DNA of 7,772 bases from positions 1 to 7,772 of the forward strand of contig CAKZVT010000045.1 of assembly GCA_937922435.1 (NCBI GenBank), in the 5' to 3' direction. The DNA is from an uncultured Prevotella sp. (GTDB lineage: Bacteria; Bacteroidota; Bacteroidia; Bacteroidales; Bacteroidaceae). How positions within the stretch are numbered: the first letter of the stretch is position 1; each line of letters starts with the position of its first letter. The translations under genes and the position numbers were made by a program. This document shows positions 1 through 6,405 of the stretch, in pieces. The notes beneath the pieces are model-generated. The model was not told the DNA's origin and ran no database searches. It saw only the letters and a program-made list of their open reading frames with translations.

Positions 1-1046
1 TTTACGGCGACATGAGCCGCCGCGTGATGATGCTTCTTGCCGGTTTCACCCCTGCCCTGACGCAATACTCCATCGACGAGGCGTTCATCGACTTATCGGG
101 TTTCGGCGAGGGCGAAGCCTTGCGGAGCTATGGCAGGCAAATAGTTAGCACAATAGGCCGTGGCACGGGCATACCCGTAACGCTCGGCATCGCGCCGACG
201 AAGACCTTGGCGAAGGTCGCCGCAAAGTACGGCAAGCGTTATAAGGGCTACGGCGGGGTGTGCCTTATCGACACGGAGGACAGGCGTGTGAAGGCGTTGA
301 AGGGTCTGCCAGTGGCCGACGTGTGGGGCATCGGCCGCAGGACTGTCGGGAAACTTGAATATCACGGTGTGCGCACGGCATGGGACTTCACGCAAAGGAG
401 CGAGGGTTGGGTGCGCCGCGAGCTTACCGTTACTGGCGTGAGGACGTGGCGCGAACTGCAAGGCGAGAGTTGCATCGACATCGAGGAACTGCCGGAGAAG
501 AAGAGCATCTGTACAAGCCGCAGCTTTCCCGACCAAGGATTGTCACAATTAGCCCCGTTGGAGGAGGCCGTCGCCCACTTCGCATCTTCCTGTTCGCGCA
601 AGCTGAAGGAGCAGGACAGCTGTTGCCGCGCCGTCACGGTGTTCGCATATACAAGCCGTTTCCGCACAGACGCGCCAAGCAGCGCAATCAACCGCACGGC
701 AACCCTCACCGTACCGACAAACGACCTGCGCGAGCTTGTGTCGGTGTCAGTCGGCGCGTTGCGCTCGCAATGGGACGCATCCGCCACGTTTTTCTACAAG
801 AAAGCGGGCGTGATAGTCTGGGACATCTGCCCTTCCGGCGCAGTGCAGGGCGACCTTTTCGATACCATCGACCGCGCTAAGCAAGCCCGTCTTGCCGCCG
901 CAATCGACGCCATAAACAACAAAAACGGCTACAACACGGTGAAAGTGGCCGTACAGGGCACGGACGACAGCTGGCGCATGAAGCACGAACACGAGTCAGG
1001 AAAATACACGACCAACATCGACGACGTAATAAAAGTGAAAGCGTAA
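1..1046 (+). CDS. umuC: Y-family translesion DNA polymerase, UmuC type (5' partial)
   Basis: This is the catalytic subunit of an error-prone polymerase that copies past DNA lesions, normally together with a UmuD-type partner. The frame is open to the left edge: the residues before the first visible ATG (position 12) read Y-G-D and continue the family pattern YGD-M-SRRV, so that ATG is internal. About 75 N-terminal residues, including the first catalytic aspartate, lie outside the window (E. coli UmuC has 422 residues; 347 codons are visible). Counting from the Met at 12, the palm motif YSIDEAFIDL is at residues 19-28 with the catalytic D22-E23 pair. The KTLAK segment is at 64-68, and the helix-hairpin-helix (VWGIGRRTVGKL) is at 104-115. 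The little-finger domain follows. The C-terminus (WRMKHEHESGKYTT) matches the usual UmuC tail. A umuD partner may lie to the left, out of view. GC content looks higher than in the next gene. UmuC is preferred over DinB because of the tail and length. Confidence 0.93.
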   Translation, partial: YGDMSRRVMMLLAGFTPALTQYSIDEAFIDLSGFGEGEALRSYGRQIVSTIGRGTGIPVTLGIAPTKTLAKVAAKYGKRYKGYGGVCLIDTEDRRVKALKGLPVADVWGIGRRTVGKLEYHGVRTAWDFTQRSEGWVRRELTVTGVRTWRELQGESCIDIEELPEKKSICTSRSFPDQGLSQLAPLEEAVAHFASSCSRKLKEQDSCCRAVTVFAYTSRFRTDAPSSAINRTATLTVPTNDLRELVSVSVGALRSQWDASATFFYKKAGVIVWDICPSGAVQGDLFDTIDRAKQARLAAAIDAINNKNGYNTVKVAVQGTDDSWRMKHEHESGKYTTNIDDVIKVKA

Positions 1047-1069
1047 GTTGTTGCGGTATTTTTACTTAA

Positions 1070-1146
1070 GCATTGGCAATGCGGCATAAAACCGCTGTCT
1101 TTGCCGCATATTCTGCGGCGTTTTCAGGCATTCAATGCCGCAGAAT
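1070..1146. repeat. Cluster of mutually complementary inverted repeats downstream of umuC
   Basis: Several perfect inverted repeats are packed into 77 bp. ATGCGGCA (1079-1086) pairs with TGCCGCAT (1102-1109). ATTCTGCGGC (1110-1119) pairs with GCCGCAGAAT (1137-1146). GCATTG/CAATGC (1070-1082) and GGCATT/AATGCC (1127-1139) are small palindromes, each with a 1-nt centre. The arms are also interchangeable: GCCGCA (1103-1108) can pair with TGCGGC (1114-1119), and TGCGGCAT (1080-1087) with ATGCCGCA (1135-1142). The segment could be the end of the umuC transcript, but there is no T-tract after either hairpin on either strand, so it is not a standard intrinsic terminator. A protein-binding array or a regulatory RNA are alternatives. 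Function is unknown. Confidence 0.7.
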
Positions 1147-1215
1147 TAAAATAGAAGAATCATGTATCAGATATTTGCTTATACTTAACTATGGGGCAAA
1201 ACTTGCTATATTCCG

Positions 1216-1241
1216 CATAACGGGAGAACATAACGGGAGAA
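1216..1241. repeat. Perfect 13-bp tandem duplication
   Basis: CATAACGGGAGAA occurs twice with no gap (1216-1228 and 1229-1241), and the next base (C) begins another partial copy. It lies about 55 bp upstream of the predicted -7 box of the ATPase gene. It may be a direct-repeat operator or a slippage duplication; the sequence alone does not decide. Confidence 0.75.
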
Positions 1242-1271
1242 CTCCATTACTAAAAATATCATGCACTTTTC

Positions 1272-1302
1272 TTTTCCATCAGGGAAATTATTATTATATT
1301 TG
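1272..1302 (+). promoter_or_regulatory. Predicted Bacteroides-type promoter of the ATPase gene
   Basis: TATATTTG at 1295-1302 matches the Bacteroidetes primary sigma factor -7 consensus TAnnTTTG at every defined position. About 19 bp upstream is a T-rich stretch (TTTT at 1272-1275) that can serve as a weak -33 element. The box lies about 40 bp before the ATG at 1344. AGGAAG at 1332-1337 gives a reasonable ribosome-binding site 6 nt before that start. The ATPase gene therefore probably has its own promoter and is not simply read from umuC. Confidence 0.55.
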
Positions 1303-1343
1303 TCGCCGATAATCTTTCTCATTTATAATTTAGGAAGAAACAG

Positions 1344-2732
1344 ATGGTATTTGACAAGTTCATAGACAGGCAGGATGAGTTGGAACGGATAAAAGAGGCA
1401 TTCCAACGCCAGCATCCGCAGTTCATAGTAGTTTATGGAAGGAGACGTATCGGTAAATCCACGCTCATCAAGGAAATCCTGTCGGAAAACGACGTGTATT
1501 TCCTCAGTGACCAGACCAACGAAGCCAACCAAAGGATGCTGTTTGCAAAGTCCTTATTGGACATCATACCGCGTTTCGACAAAGTTATTTATCCTGATTG
1601 GGAGACTTTGCTGTTGGAACTGAACGAACGCATAACCCGACGGATCGTTGTATGTTTGGATGAATTCCCATACATGGTCAAAAGCTGCGCCGCGCTTCCT
1701 TCCGTAATCCAAAAGCTGTTGAACGGAAGGACGTTAAGGTTCGACCTGATTATCTGCGGTTCTTCGCAGCAACTCATGCAAGGCTATGTGTTGGACAGAA
1801 ATGAACCGTTATACGGATTGGCTGATGAAATCATCAAACTTGAGCCTATACCCATCCAATACATCTGCCAGGCATTAGGAGTGGATGAGACGACCGCCGT
1901 GGAAGAATATGCCGTTTGGGGCGGGATTCCACGATATTGGGAACTGAGAGCCGATTACCCGGATTTGGCCACGGCAATAAGAAGATTGATATTAGACACC
2001 AAAGGAATATTGGCCGAAGAGCCACAAAGGCTGCTCCGTGACGACTTGCGCGACACAGTCCAGACTTCCACCATCCTTTCCATAATCGGCAACGGAGCAA
2101 ACAGGATGACAGAAATTGCGGCACGCGCCGGGAAAGAGGCCACCCAAATATCAGAACCGCTGGGAAAGCTACGTGAACTGGGATATGTCAGACGCGAAAT
2201 CCCTTTCGGCGAAAGCGAGAAAAAGAGCAAGAAGGGCATTTATCGCATCAACGACAATATGCTGCAATTTTATTACCGGTTCGTTGCACCCAACAGTTCC
2301 TTCCTCGAATTGGGACGTGTAGACAGGATAATGGGCCTCGTTGTTTCCCAATTCAGCCAATATGTCGGCGAATGTTGGGAACAGCTATGTCGTCGGTTCG
2401 TCAGCGGCAATGAGATTGACGGGATAGAATACGGCATGGCTTCAAGATGGTGGGGAAAAATATTTCCAGATAACAACAAAGAAGGCAAGATGGTCGAACT
2501 GGATGTAGTGGCCGAATCCTTTGACAAGAAACACATTCTTATCGGAGAGTGCAAATGGACTGGAGGGGAAGATGCCTCAAGGTTGATTAAAGACTTGTCC
2601 GAGAAAGCAAAATTCCTGCCGTTCGTCAAGGATGGACAGGAAGTGCATCCCATCTTGTTCCTAAAACAAAAGCCCACGCACAATGAATTTGCCAGATATT
2701 TCCTTCCTGGGGATATTCTAAAAAATCTCTAA
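1344..2732 (+). CDS. DUF234-type ATP-binding protein (P-loop ATPase with nuclease-like C-terminus)
   Basis: This is a 462-residue predicted cytoplasmic ATPase related to the archaeal-type ATPase / DUF234 group, whose physiological role is not established. The P-loop GRRRIGKST is at residues 32-40. The Walker B segment IVVCLDEF is at 101-108, and a sensor-like ICGSS is at 137-141. A winged-helix region follows at about 242-310 (TEIAARAGKEATQISEPLGKL is the helix-turn-helix part). The C-terminal domain at 315-445 contains ELDVVAES (D387) and GECKW (E402, K404), the spacing expected of a PD-(D/E)XK fold, so DNA cleavage or binding is possible. The start is supported by AGGAAG 6 nt upstream and a -7 box at 1295. 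It has no tra homology, looks lower in GC than umuC and the tra genes, and faces the transfer operon head-on, which fits cargo. Defence, regulation or DNA processing are all possible; I assign none. Confidence 0.88.
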   Translation: MVFDKFIDRQDELERIKEAFQRQHPQFIVVYGRRRIGKSTLIKEILSENDVYFLSDQTNEANQRMLFAKSLLDIIPRFDKVIYPDWETLLLELNERITRRIVVCLDEFPYMVKSCAALPSVIQKLLNGRTLRFDLIICGSSQQLMQGYVLDRNEPLYGLADEIIKLEPIPIQYICQALGVDETTAVEEYAVWGGIPRYWELRADYPDLATAIRRLILDTKGILAEEPQRLLRDDLRDTVQTSTILSIIGNGANRMTEIAARAGKEATQISEPLGKLRELGYVRREIPFGESEKKSKKGIYRINDNMLQFYYRFVAPNSSFLELGRVDRIMGLVVSQFSQYVGECWEQLCRRFVSGNEIDGIEYGMASRWWGKIFPDNNKEGKMVELDVVAESFDKKHILIGECKWTGGEDASRLIKDLSEKAKFLPFVKDGQEVHPILFLKQKPTHNEFARYFLPGDILKNL

Positions 2733-2748
2733 CATTATACGAAATAAG

Positions 2749-2766
2749 CAATTATATTAATTGTTT
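2749..2766. terminator. Weak AT-rich hairpin between convergent genes
   Basis: CAATTA (2749-2754) and TAATTG (2758-2763) form a 6-bp stem with a 3-nt loop, followed by TTT on the plus strand. It lies in the 66-bp gap between the convergent ATPase and primase genes, where a shared terminator is expected. The stem is all A/T except for one pair, so it is a poor terminator on its own. Confidence 0.3.
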
Positions 2767-2798
2767 AACGTTCCATGGCTTGAAATGGTCTGAAACGC

Positions 2799-3674
2799 TT
2801 ATCCGCCGTTCAGATAATCATTCAAGTCCTTAAAGCCATTGTATAAGGAGGACATGTCTTCAGCATTGCCGTTCAATGCCTTGTAAAGCGAGGAAAAGGC
2901 GTTGTGACCAGCCGCGTCGTTGTCAAGCAGGCATATGGTCTTGTCGTATTCCCGCAATAAAGGCAATGCCTTGCATATATTTGTGACAGAGTTCAGGACG
3001 ATGAAATCACTTTCCATTGTATCAAGGCATGACAAACTACCGTACTTTCTCAATGTCAAGAAAGACAGATAATCCATAAACCCCTCGAAAACAAGGCAGG
3101 TAGCATTCGCCTTATCACCGCCAGACTTTATGTAAGATATGTCCTTCGGCGCAATACATCCCTTGAACTAGCGGTTGCGGAGTTCGTAACCGCCCGACCG
3201 GTTGCGGAAACCTATAGCGTAATACCGCTTAAAGTTACAAGTGTAATGCACCTCCACGCATTCATTCCTTGCGACATCAGTGTCTATCTTCCTTTCACGC
3301 AAATACGCCAATAAGGCAGGAGATTTTATCGGAACAACGCCAATATCGGTAAACGCGGGCGGTTGTTTTTGTTTCTTAACGTCAGGAACAAAACGGCGGA
3401 CAGAGTTTGGCGCAGACATGCTGATACATTTCAAAAGGTATGTAATGTCGTTGGAGCGGTACAGTTCCCTTGCCAACGCTATCATCCCTCCGCCCCGGCC
3501 AAGTCCGAAGTCGTACCAGCAGCTTAATTCCGTGTCAACCTTGAACGATGCCGTGCGCTCATCGCGCAGCGGAGACAGATACCAAAGGACATTCCCCTTG
3601 CGCCTTACGGGACTGTGCCCAAGGCCTTCAAGGAAATCGTCAAGGGCGGTACGTTTTGTAGTTTCGATATCCAT
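2799..3674 (-). pseudogene. traP: TraP-type DNA primase (CHC2-like/Toprim) interrupted by an amber codon
   Basis: The family primes the transferred DNA strand during conjugation. The gene reads as one frame from ATG at 3674 to TAA at 2799-2801 (291 residues plus the interrupting codon, a usual length). It is broken by TAG at 3168-3170 (codon 169). The N-terminal half (1-168) carries the primase zinc-finger-like region (NVLWYLSPLRDERTASFKV, then WYDFGLGRGGG at about 53-63), although the zinc ligands are largely not recognisable. The part after the stop holds the Toprim core: FEGFMD at 196-201 with the catalytic E197, and LLDNDAAG at 249-256 with the DND acidic motif. The frame is the same on both sides and there is no indel, so one substitution (probably from a Tyr codon: ELRNR-Y-FKGC is the pattern I expect) explains the break. 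Without readthrough the product lacks its catalytic core. No clear ribosome-binding site is seen; a TATGTTCG -7-like box (3682-3689) is very close to the ATG. A sequencing error is possible. Confidence 0.85.
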
Positions 3675-3705
3675 AATGATGCGAACATATATAATAAGGT
3701 AAGGA

Positions 3706-3735
3706 AAATCCCCCGAAACTGACTTCGGAGGATTT
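3706..3735 (-). terminator. Hairpin between lysozyme gene and traP
   Basis: AAATCCCCCGAA (3706-3717) and TTCGGAGGATTT (3724-3735) form a 12-bp stem with a 6-nt loop. The only imperfect pair is a G-U wobble when read as minus-strand RNA but a C-A mismatch on the plus strand, so the structure favours minus-strand transcripts. A short run of four T residues follows the stem on the minus strand. It lies just after the lysozyme stop and would end or attenuate the traM-lysozyme transcript before traP. Confidence 0.6.
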
Positions 3736-3758
3736 GGAATGGTGACATAGGAGCCTGC

Positions 3759-4259
3759 CTACGGCACGAACAGCAAAGCGAACTCAACCTTGCGCCTTGT
3801 CTCAAGTCCTTTGAGGACCTTGCCCCGATACATCCTGAACGACACGTACTCGCGGTAAATATTCCTGTCGCCGGCCTCCAACTTGCGTACCAGGCGGCTT
3901 TTCTTCAGGCGTCCGCCGCCGAGCAGGCGGTACACCCCGACATTGTAAGAGAGGGCGGCGAGCAATACCGAGTCCTTGCCGAAGCGGCGGAACACGGCAC
4001 AACGCTCCATGAGGTCTTTCCTCAACAACGCCTCGGCCTGCCGTTTCGTCATGCGGTGGCTGTACCTCTCGCCGGGCAGGAGCCTGTGGCCGTAGCCGAC
4101 GTAAGGATGATGACGAGGCCCGTGCCAACCCTCGAAATGCCTTACCACAGCCACAGCTCTTTCAAATAAAGACAGCTTTGCAATCTGCGGCGGCAGCTCC
4201 GCTTTGGACGTTAGGCATAGAAACGCCAACAACAAAACCAACAAAATCTTCATGCACAT
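3759..4259 (-). CDS. Exported GH24-type lysozyme of the conjugative transposon
   Basis: This is a predicted peptidoglycan hydrolase that would open the cell wall locally for the transfer apparatus. The 166-residue product starts with a signal peptide (MCMKILLVLLLAFLCLTSKA, with cleavage near residue 20) and so acts in the periplasm. The lysozyme core shows FEGW at 42-45 with the likely catalytic E43, then PYVGYGH at 52-58, corresponding to the T4 lysozyme TIGIGH region. ALSYNVG at 102-108 is a conserved fold segment. The E-to-H spacing is shorter than in T4 lysozyme, and no clear counterparts of T4 Asp20 and Thr26 are visible (Tyr at the Thr position). ATG at 4259 or at 4253 (residue 3) would work equally well. 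It begins 28 nt after the lipoprotein stop, within the same operon. It ends in TAG, and the frame continues open into traP. Confidence 0.88.
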   Translation of the reverse strand: MCMKILLVLLLAFLCLTSKAELPPQIAKLSLFERAVAVVRHFEGWHGPRHHPYVGYGHRLLPGERYSHRMTKRQAEALLRKDLMERCAVFRRFGKDSVLLAALSYNVGVYRLLGGGRLKKSRLVRKLEAGDRNIYREYVSFRMYRGKVLKGLETRRKVEFALLFVP

Positions 4260-4287
4260 CGCACATTTTCATTTTTGACATGGCTCA

Positions 4288-4779
4288 TCATTGCGCATTC
4301 TCCATTTCCGTTATGACAGGGCGGAACATCAGTCCGCCGCCTTCTTCATCATCCCCGTCTTCTGCGTTGAAGTCGAACGTCAGCTTTTCCACGCCGCCCC
4401 AGTTGTTCTCGACGTACAGGTCGATTGACTGCGCGTCGCCGACGCTCAAAGAGGTATAATACAGGCGGAACTCCTTTTTGCCCAGCAGGTAGCGGTCGTT
4501 GGGCTTCAACACCGTGCCATCCTCCATCTCTAACCTGCCCTTGCCGTCCGTCTGGAAATAGCGCAGGGTGTACACCGTGCCGTCGAAGCCGCCGTCCTCC
4601 ACGATGGAGAGACGCAACTCGACGGTTTCGCCGTAGGCCACTTCGTCCTGCACGGGCATGGCCTCCACCGTAAACGGGTACTCTTGCGTGACGTCAAGGC
4701 CGTCATCGCACGACATTGTCGATAACAATGCTGTAATTACACAGCAACAAATAAATAAAAACTTCACTTTTCTTTTCAT
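4288..4779 (-). CDS. traQ: TraQ-family (DUF3872) conjugal transfer lipoprotein
   Basis: This is a 163-residue predicted lipoprotein of the conjugative-transposon TraQ (DUF3872) family, whose biochemical role is unknown. The N-terminus is basic (MKRKVK), followed by a hydrophobic stretch and S-T-M-S-C with the lipidated Cys at residue 24. The lipobox is loose (T at -3) but common in style for Bacteroidetes. The acidic residues after the Cys (CDDGLD) resemble the surface or outer-membrane export context of Bacteroidetes lipoproteins. The body, about 34-137, is beta-rich (VEAMPVQDEVAYGETVELRL, then YTLRYFQ and FRLYYTSLS), suggesting an immunoglobulin-like sandwich, and the tail has a strongly acidic run (EDGDDEE, 140-146). 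It starts 18 nt after traO and precedes the lysozyme gene. The symbol rests on family resemblance by eye. Confidence 0.8.
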   Translation of the reverse strand: MKRKVKFLFICCCVITALLSTMSCDDGLDVTQEYPFTVEAMPVQDEVAYGETVELRLSIVEDGGFDGTVYTLRYFQTDGKGRLEMEDGTVLKPNDRYLLGKKEFRLYYTSLSVGDAQSIDLYVENNWGGVEKLTFDFNAEDGDDEEGGGLMFRPVITEMENAQ

Positions 4780-4797
4780 GTAAATACTTGTTTAGGG

Positions 4798-5379
4798 TTA
4801 GAAAACATACTTCAATGAAACTCCATATTGGCAATGGAACACACCCGAAGCTCCGCCCCACAGCGTCCGCCCTCGCAGCCTTGCCGCCGCAGCGAAGTTG
4901 TCCGTGATGAACACCTCGGCCTCCAACGTGGCGGCGCATCCGTATATGAAGGCACTGCACTGCGAGAGCGACGCCCCGTCATCAAGCGTTCTCCTGCCGC
5001 TGTTCACCTCCTCGTAGCCAATCACTCCCGACAGTCCTGCATTAAGGAAGAACACCTTGCCGGGCGACGACAGCAGGTTGAGAACATATCCGGCATCGGC
5101 GGTATATTGTTCCATCGGCACACCGACGGTGCGGTAACGGCAATTCCTCCTCACGTATTCCACGCCGTACTCCCACTTATTCCCATTCTTCACGTAGTTG
5201 AAAAAGGCGAGCGAAAAGGCATACCCCGTGCCGTCATTGCCCGCAGGCGAATAAAAGCCGTCAACCATATCAGCCGAAAGCCGCACACCCTTCATGCCCG
5301 ACAGACAGCGTTGAGCCGCCGCTTTGCCAGCCGTTACGGCAAGCAACAGTGTCAATAACAATAACCTGCATTTCATCAT
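4798..5379 (-). CDS. traO: Conjugative transposon protein TraO (predicted outer-membrane beta-barrel)
   Basis: This is a 193-residue envelope protein of the conjugation apparatus. It has a signal peptide (MMKCRLLLLTLLLAVTAGKAAAQ, with cleavage near residue 23) and then KGVRLSADMVDGFY and GYAFSLAFFNYV, alternating hydrophobic strands with many aromatics and glycines. It ends in LKYVF, a terminal Phe typical of outer-membrane barrel proteins. Length and pattern fit the TraO family of Bacteroidetes elements. The traN stop overlaps its start (ATGATG at 5379-5374 with TGA inside), which implies translational coupling to TraN. Position between traN and the DUF3872 gene supports the call. The precise role in the secretion channel is not established. 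Confidence 0.88.
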   Translation of the reverse strand: MMKCRLLLLTLLLAVTAGKAAAQRCLSGMKGVRLSADMVDGFYSPAGNDGTGYAFSLAFFNYVKNGNKWEYGVEYVRRNCRYRTVGVPMEQYTADAGYVLNLLSSPGKVFFLNAGLSGVIGYEEVNSGRRTLDDGASLSQCSAFIYGCAATLEAEVFITDNFAAAARLRGRTLWGGASGVFHCQYGVSLKYVF

Positions 5380-6362
5380 AACACGCGCACCTCGTCAATG
5401 GTTTCGGCATTGGCCACGTCGTCTCCCTGCACCTCGAACCGCTGGTGTCGGCCTCCCTGCTTCTCGTTCATCTCCACAACGAGCATCTTGCCGTCCGGAA
5501 TGGTGAACTTTGGCAGGGCGAACACCGTGCGTTCGGCCTTTCCGCCGTCAACACGCGTGGCGTAGTTGTACGCCCTTAGCGGATAAATCACTTGTTCCTG
5601 CATGGCCGTGCGCTTGACTACTTTCTTGTCAACAATCTTGAATGTGACAAAATCCACGTCGAAAGGCACGTTGCCCTTGTTCCTCGTCTCGGTGTGGAAA
5701 TAAAGCAGGTCGCCGTGGGCGTAAAGCCCCTTCAGCAGGAACTGCACCCCGAAACGGCGGCTCCCGATGTGGCGCACGCGCCTCTTGTCCTCCTTGTGGA
5801 TTGACTTCATAATCATCCTCACCAAGCGCGGCGACTCGCCGTCAAGCTCTTTCAGGTAAATTTCCATTGCGTTGTTGGGCCGGTTCACCGCCTCGCCGTC
5901 GTGAATGAAGTCGCACATCTCGACATTGAGCAACAGCGGTTCGTCGGCGTACTTCACATTGAAACTGTAGAAGTCGCCGCTCTCCGTTATTACGCTCATG
6001 TTCGTCTCGCCGCGGAAGTTCTTTTTCACGGCCTTCACGCGGATTACGTTCTCCGCCCCGTCGGCCTTCCCTGCAATCAGGTTTTCAGAGCCGAGGTCTA
6101 CGTATCTTACGGGCGACGGAAAAATCACGTGTACGGTCTTGTCATACGTTATTTCAAGTCCGTGCGGCGGAATCATGCGGCTGAAACCGATTTTCCGCGT
6201 CAGTCCCTCGAACTTGTCGCCGCTGCTTGGCTGCGCCACGGCTGCGACTGCGCCTATAAGCAGGGCGCAAAATAGAAACATCTTCTTTCCCATAAACATC
6301 ATTTTCTTGGCTGTTTTTTGCATTGTTCCGTTTGTTTTCTTTTCTGTCATTTGAATATTCAT
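5376..6362 (-). CDS. traN: Conjugative transposon protein TraN (DUF4138, VirB9-like)
   Basis: TraN is a component of the Bacteroidetes conjugative type IV secretion core, considered VirB9-like. The product is up to 328 residues. Residues 25-44 (GKKMFLFCALLIGAVAAVAQ) form a signal peptide, so the mature protein is in the periplasm or outer membrane. The conserved region includes KTVHVIFPSPVRYVDLGS (75-92), ENVIRVKA (104-111) and FYSFNVKYADEPLLLNV (131-147), resembling the VirB9 N-terminal beta-sandwich. A second beta-rich domain with YFHTETRNKGNVPFDVDFVTF follows at 221-241. The start is uncertain: ATG at 6362 gives a long basic leader before the signal peptide, and in-frame ATGs at 6323, 6302, 6299 and 6293 are alternatives. 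None has a strong Shine-Dalgarno site. It overlaps traO by 4 nt. A 216-bp gap containing a repeat array separates it from traM. Confidence 0.9.
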   Translation of the reverse strand: MNIQMTEKKTNGTMQKTAKKMMFMGKKMFLFCALLIGAVAAVAQPSSGDKFEGLTRKIGFSRMIPPHGLEITYDKTVHVIFPSPVRYVDLGSENLIAGKADGAENVIRVKAVKKNFRGETNMSVITESGDFYSFNVKYADEPLLLNVEMCDFIHDGEAVNRPNNAMEIYLKELDGESPRLVRMIMKSIHKEDKRRVRHIGSRRFGVQFLLKGLYAHGDLLYFHTETRNKGNVPFDVDFVTFKIVDKKVVKRTAMQEQVIYPLRAYNYATRVDGGKAERTVFALPKFTIPDGKMLVVEMNEKQGGRHQRFEVQGDDVANAETIDEVRVL

Positions 6363-6405
6363 TTTCTCATTGATTGACTGTCATAAATCCGTATCAATTT
6401 CTCTG

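Noticed and set aside
1079..1146. An intrinsic terminator for umuC
   Set aside because: The stems are strong, but no T-run follows either hairpin on either strand; it is listed instead as a repeat cluster of unknown role.
1073..1312. A possible 79-codon plus-strand ORF between umuC and the ATPase gene
   Set aside because: Its first third is the inverted-repeat cluster, it has no ribosome-binding site, its composition is not protein-like, and it runs through the 13-bp duplication and the predicted promoter.
2799..3077. An independent small protein starting at the Met at 3077
   Set aside because: The Met lies within the Toprim motif FEGFMD and the upstream 30 codons are homologous to the primase, so this is the tail of the interrupted gene.
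3802..4128. A 108-codon minus-strand ORF within the lysozyme gene
   Set aside because: It is rich in Arg, Pro and Ala, as expected of an off-frame reading, while the overlapping frame encodes a signal peptide and lysozyme motifs.
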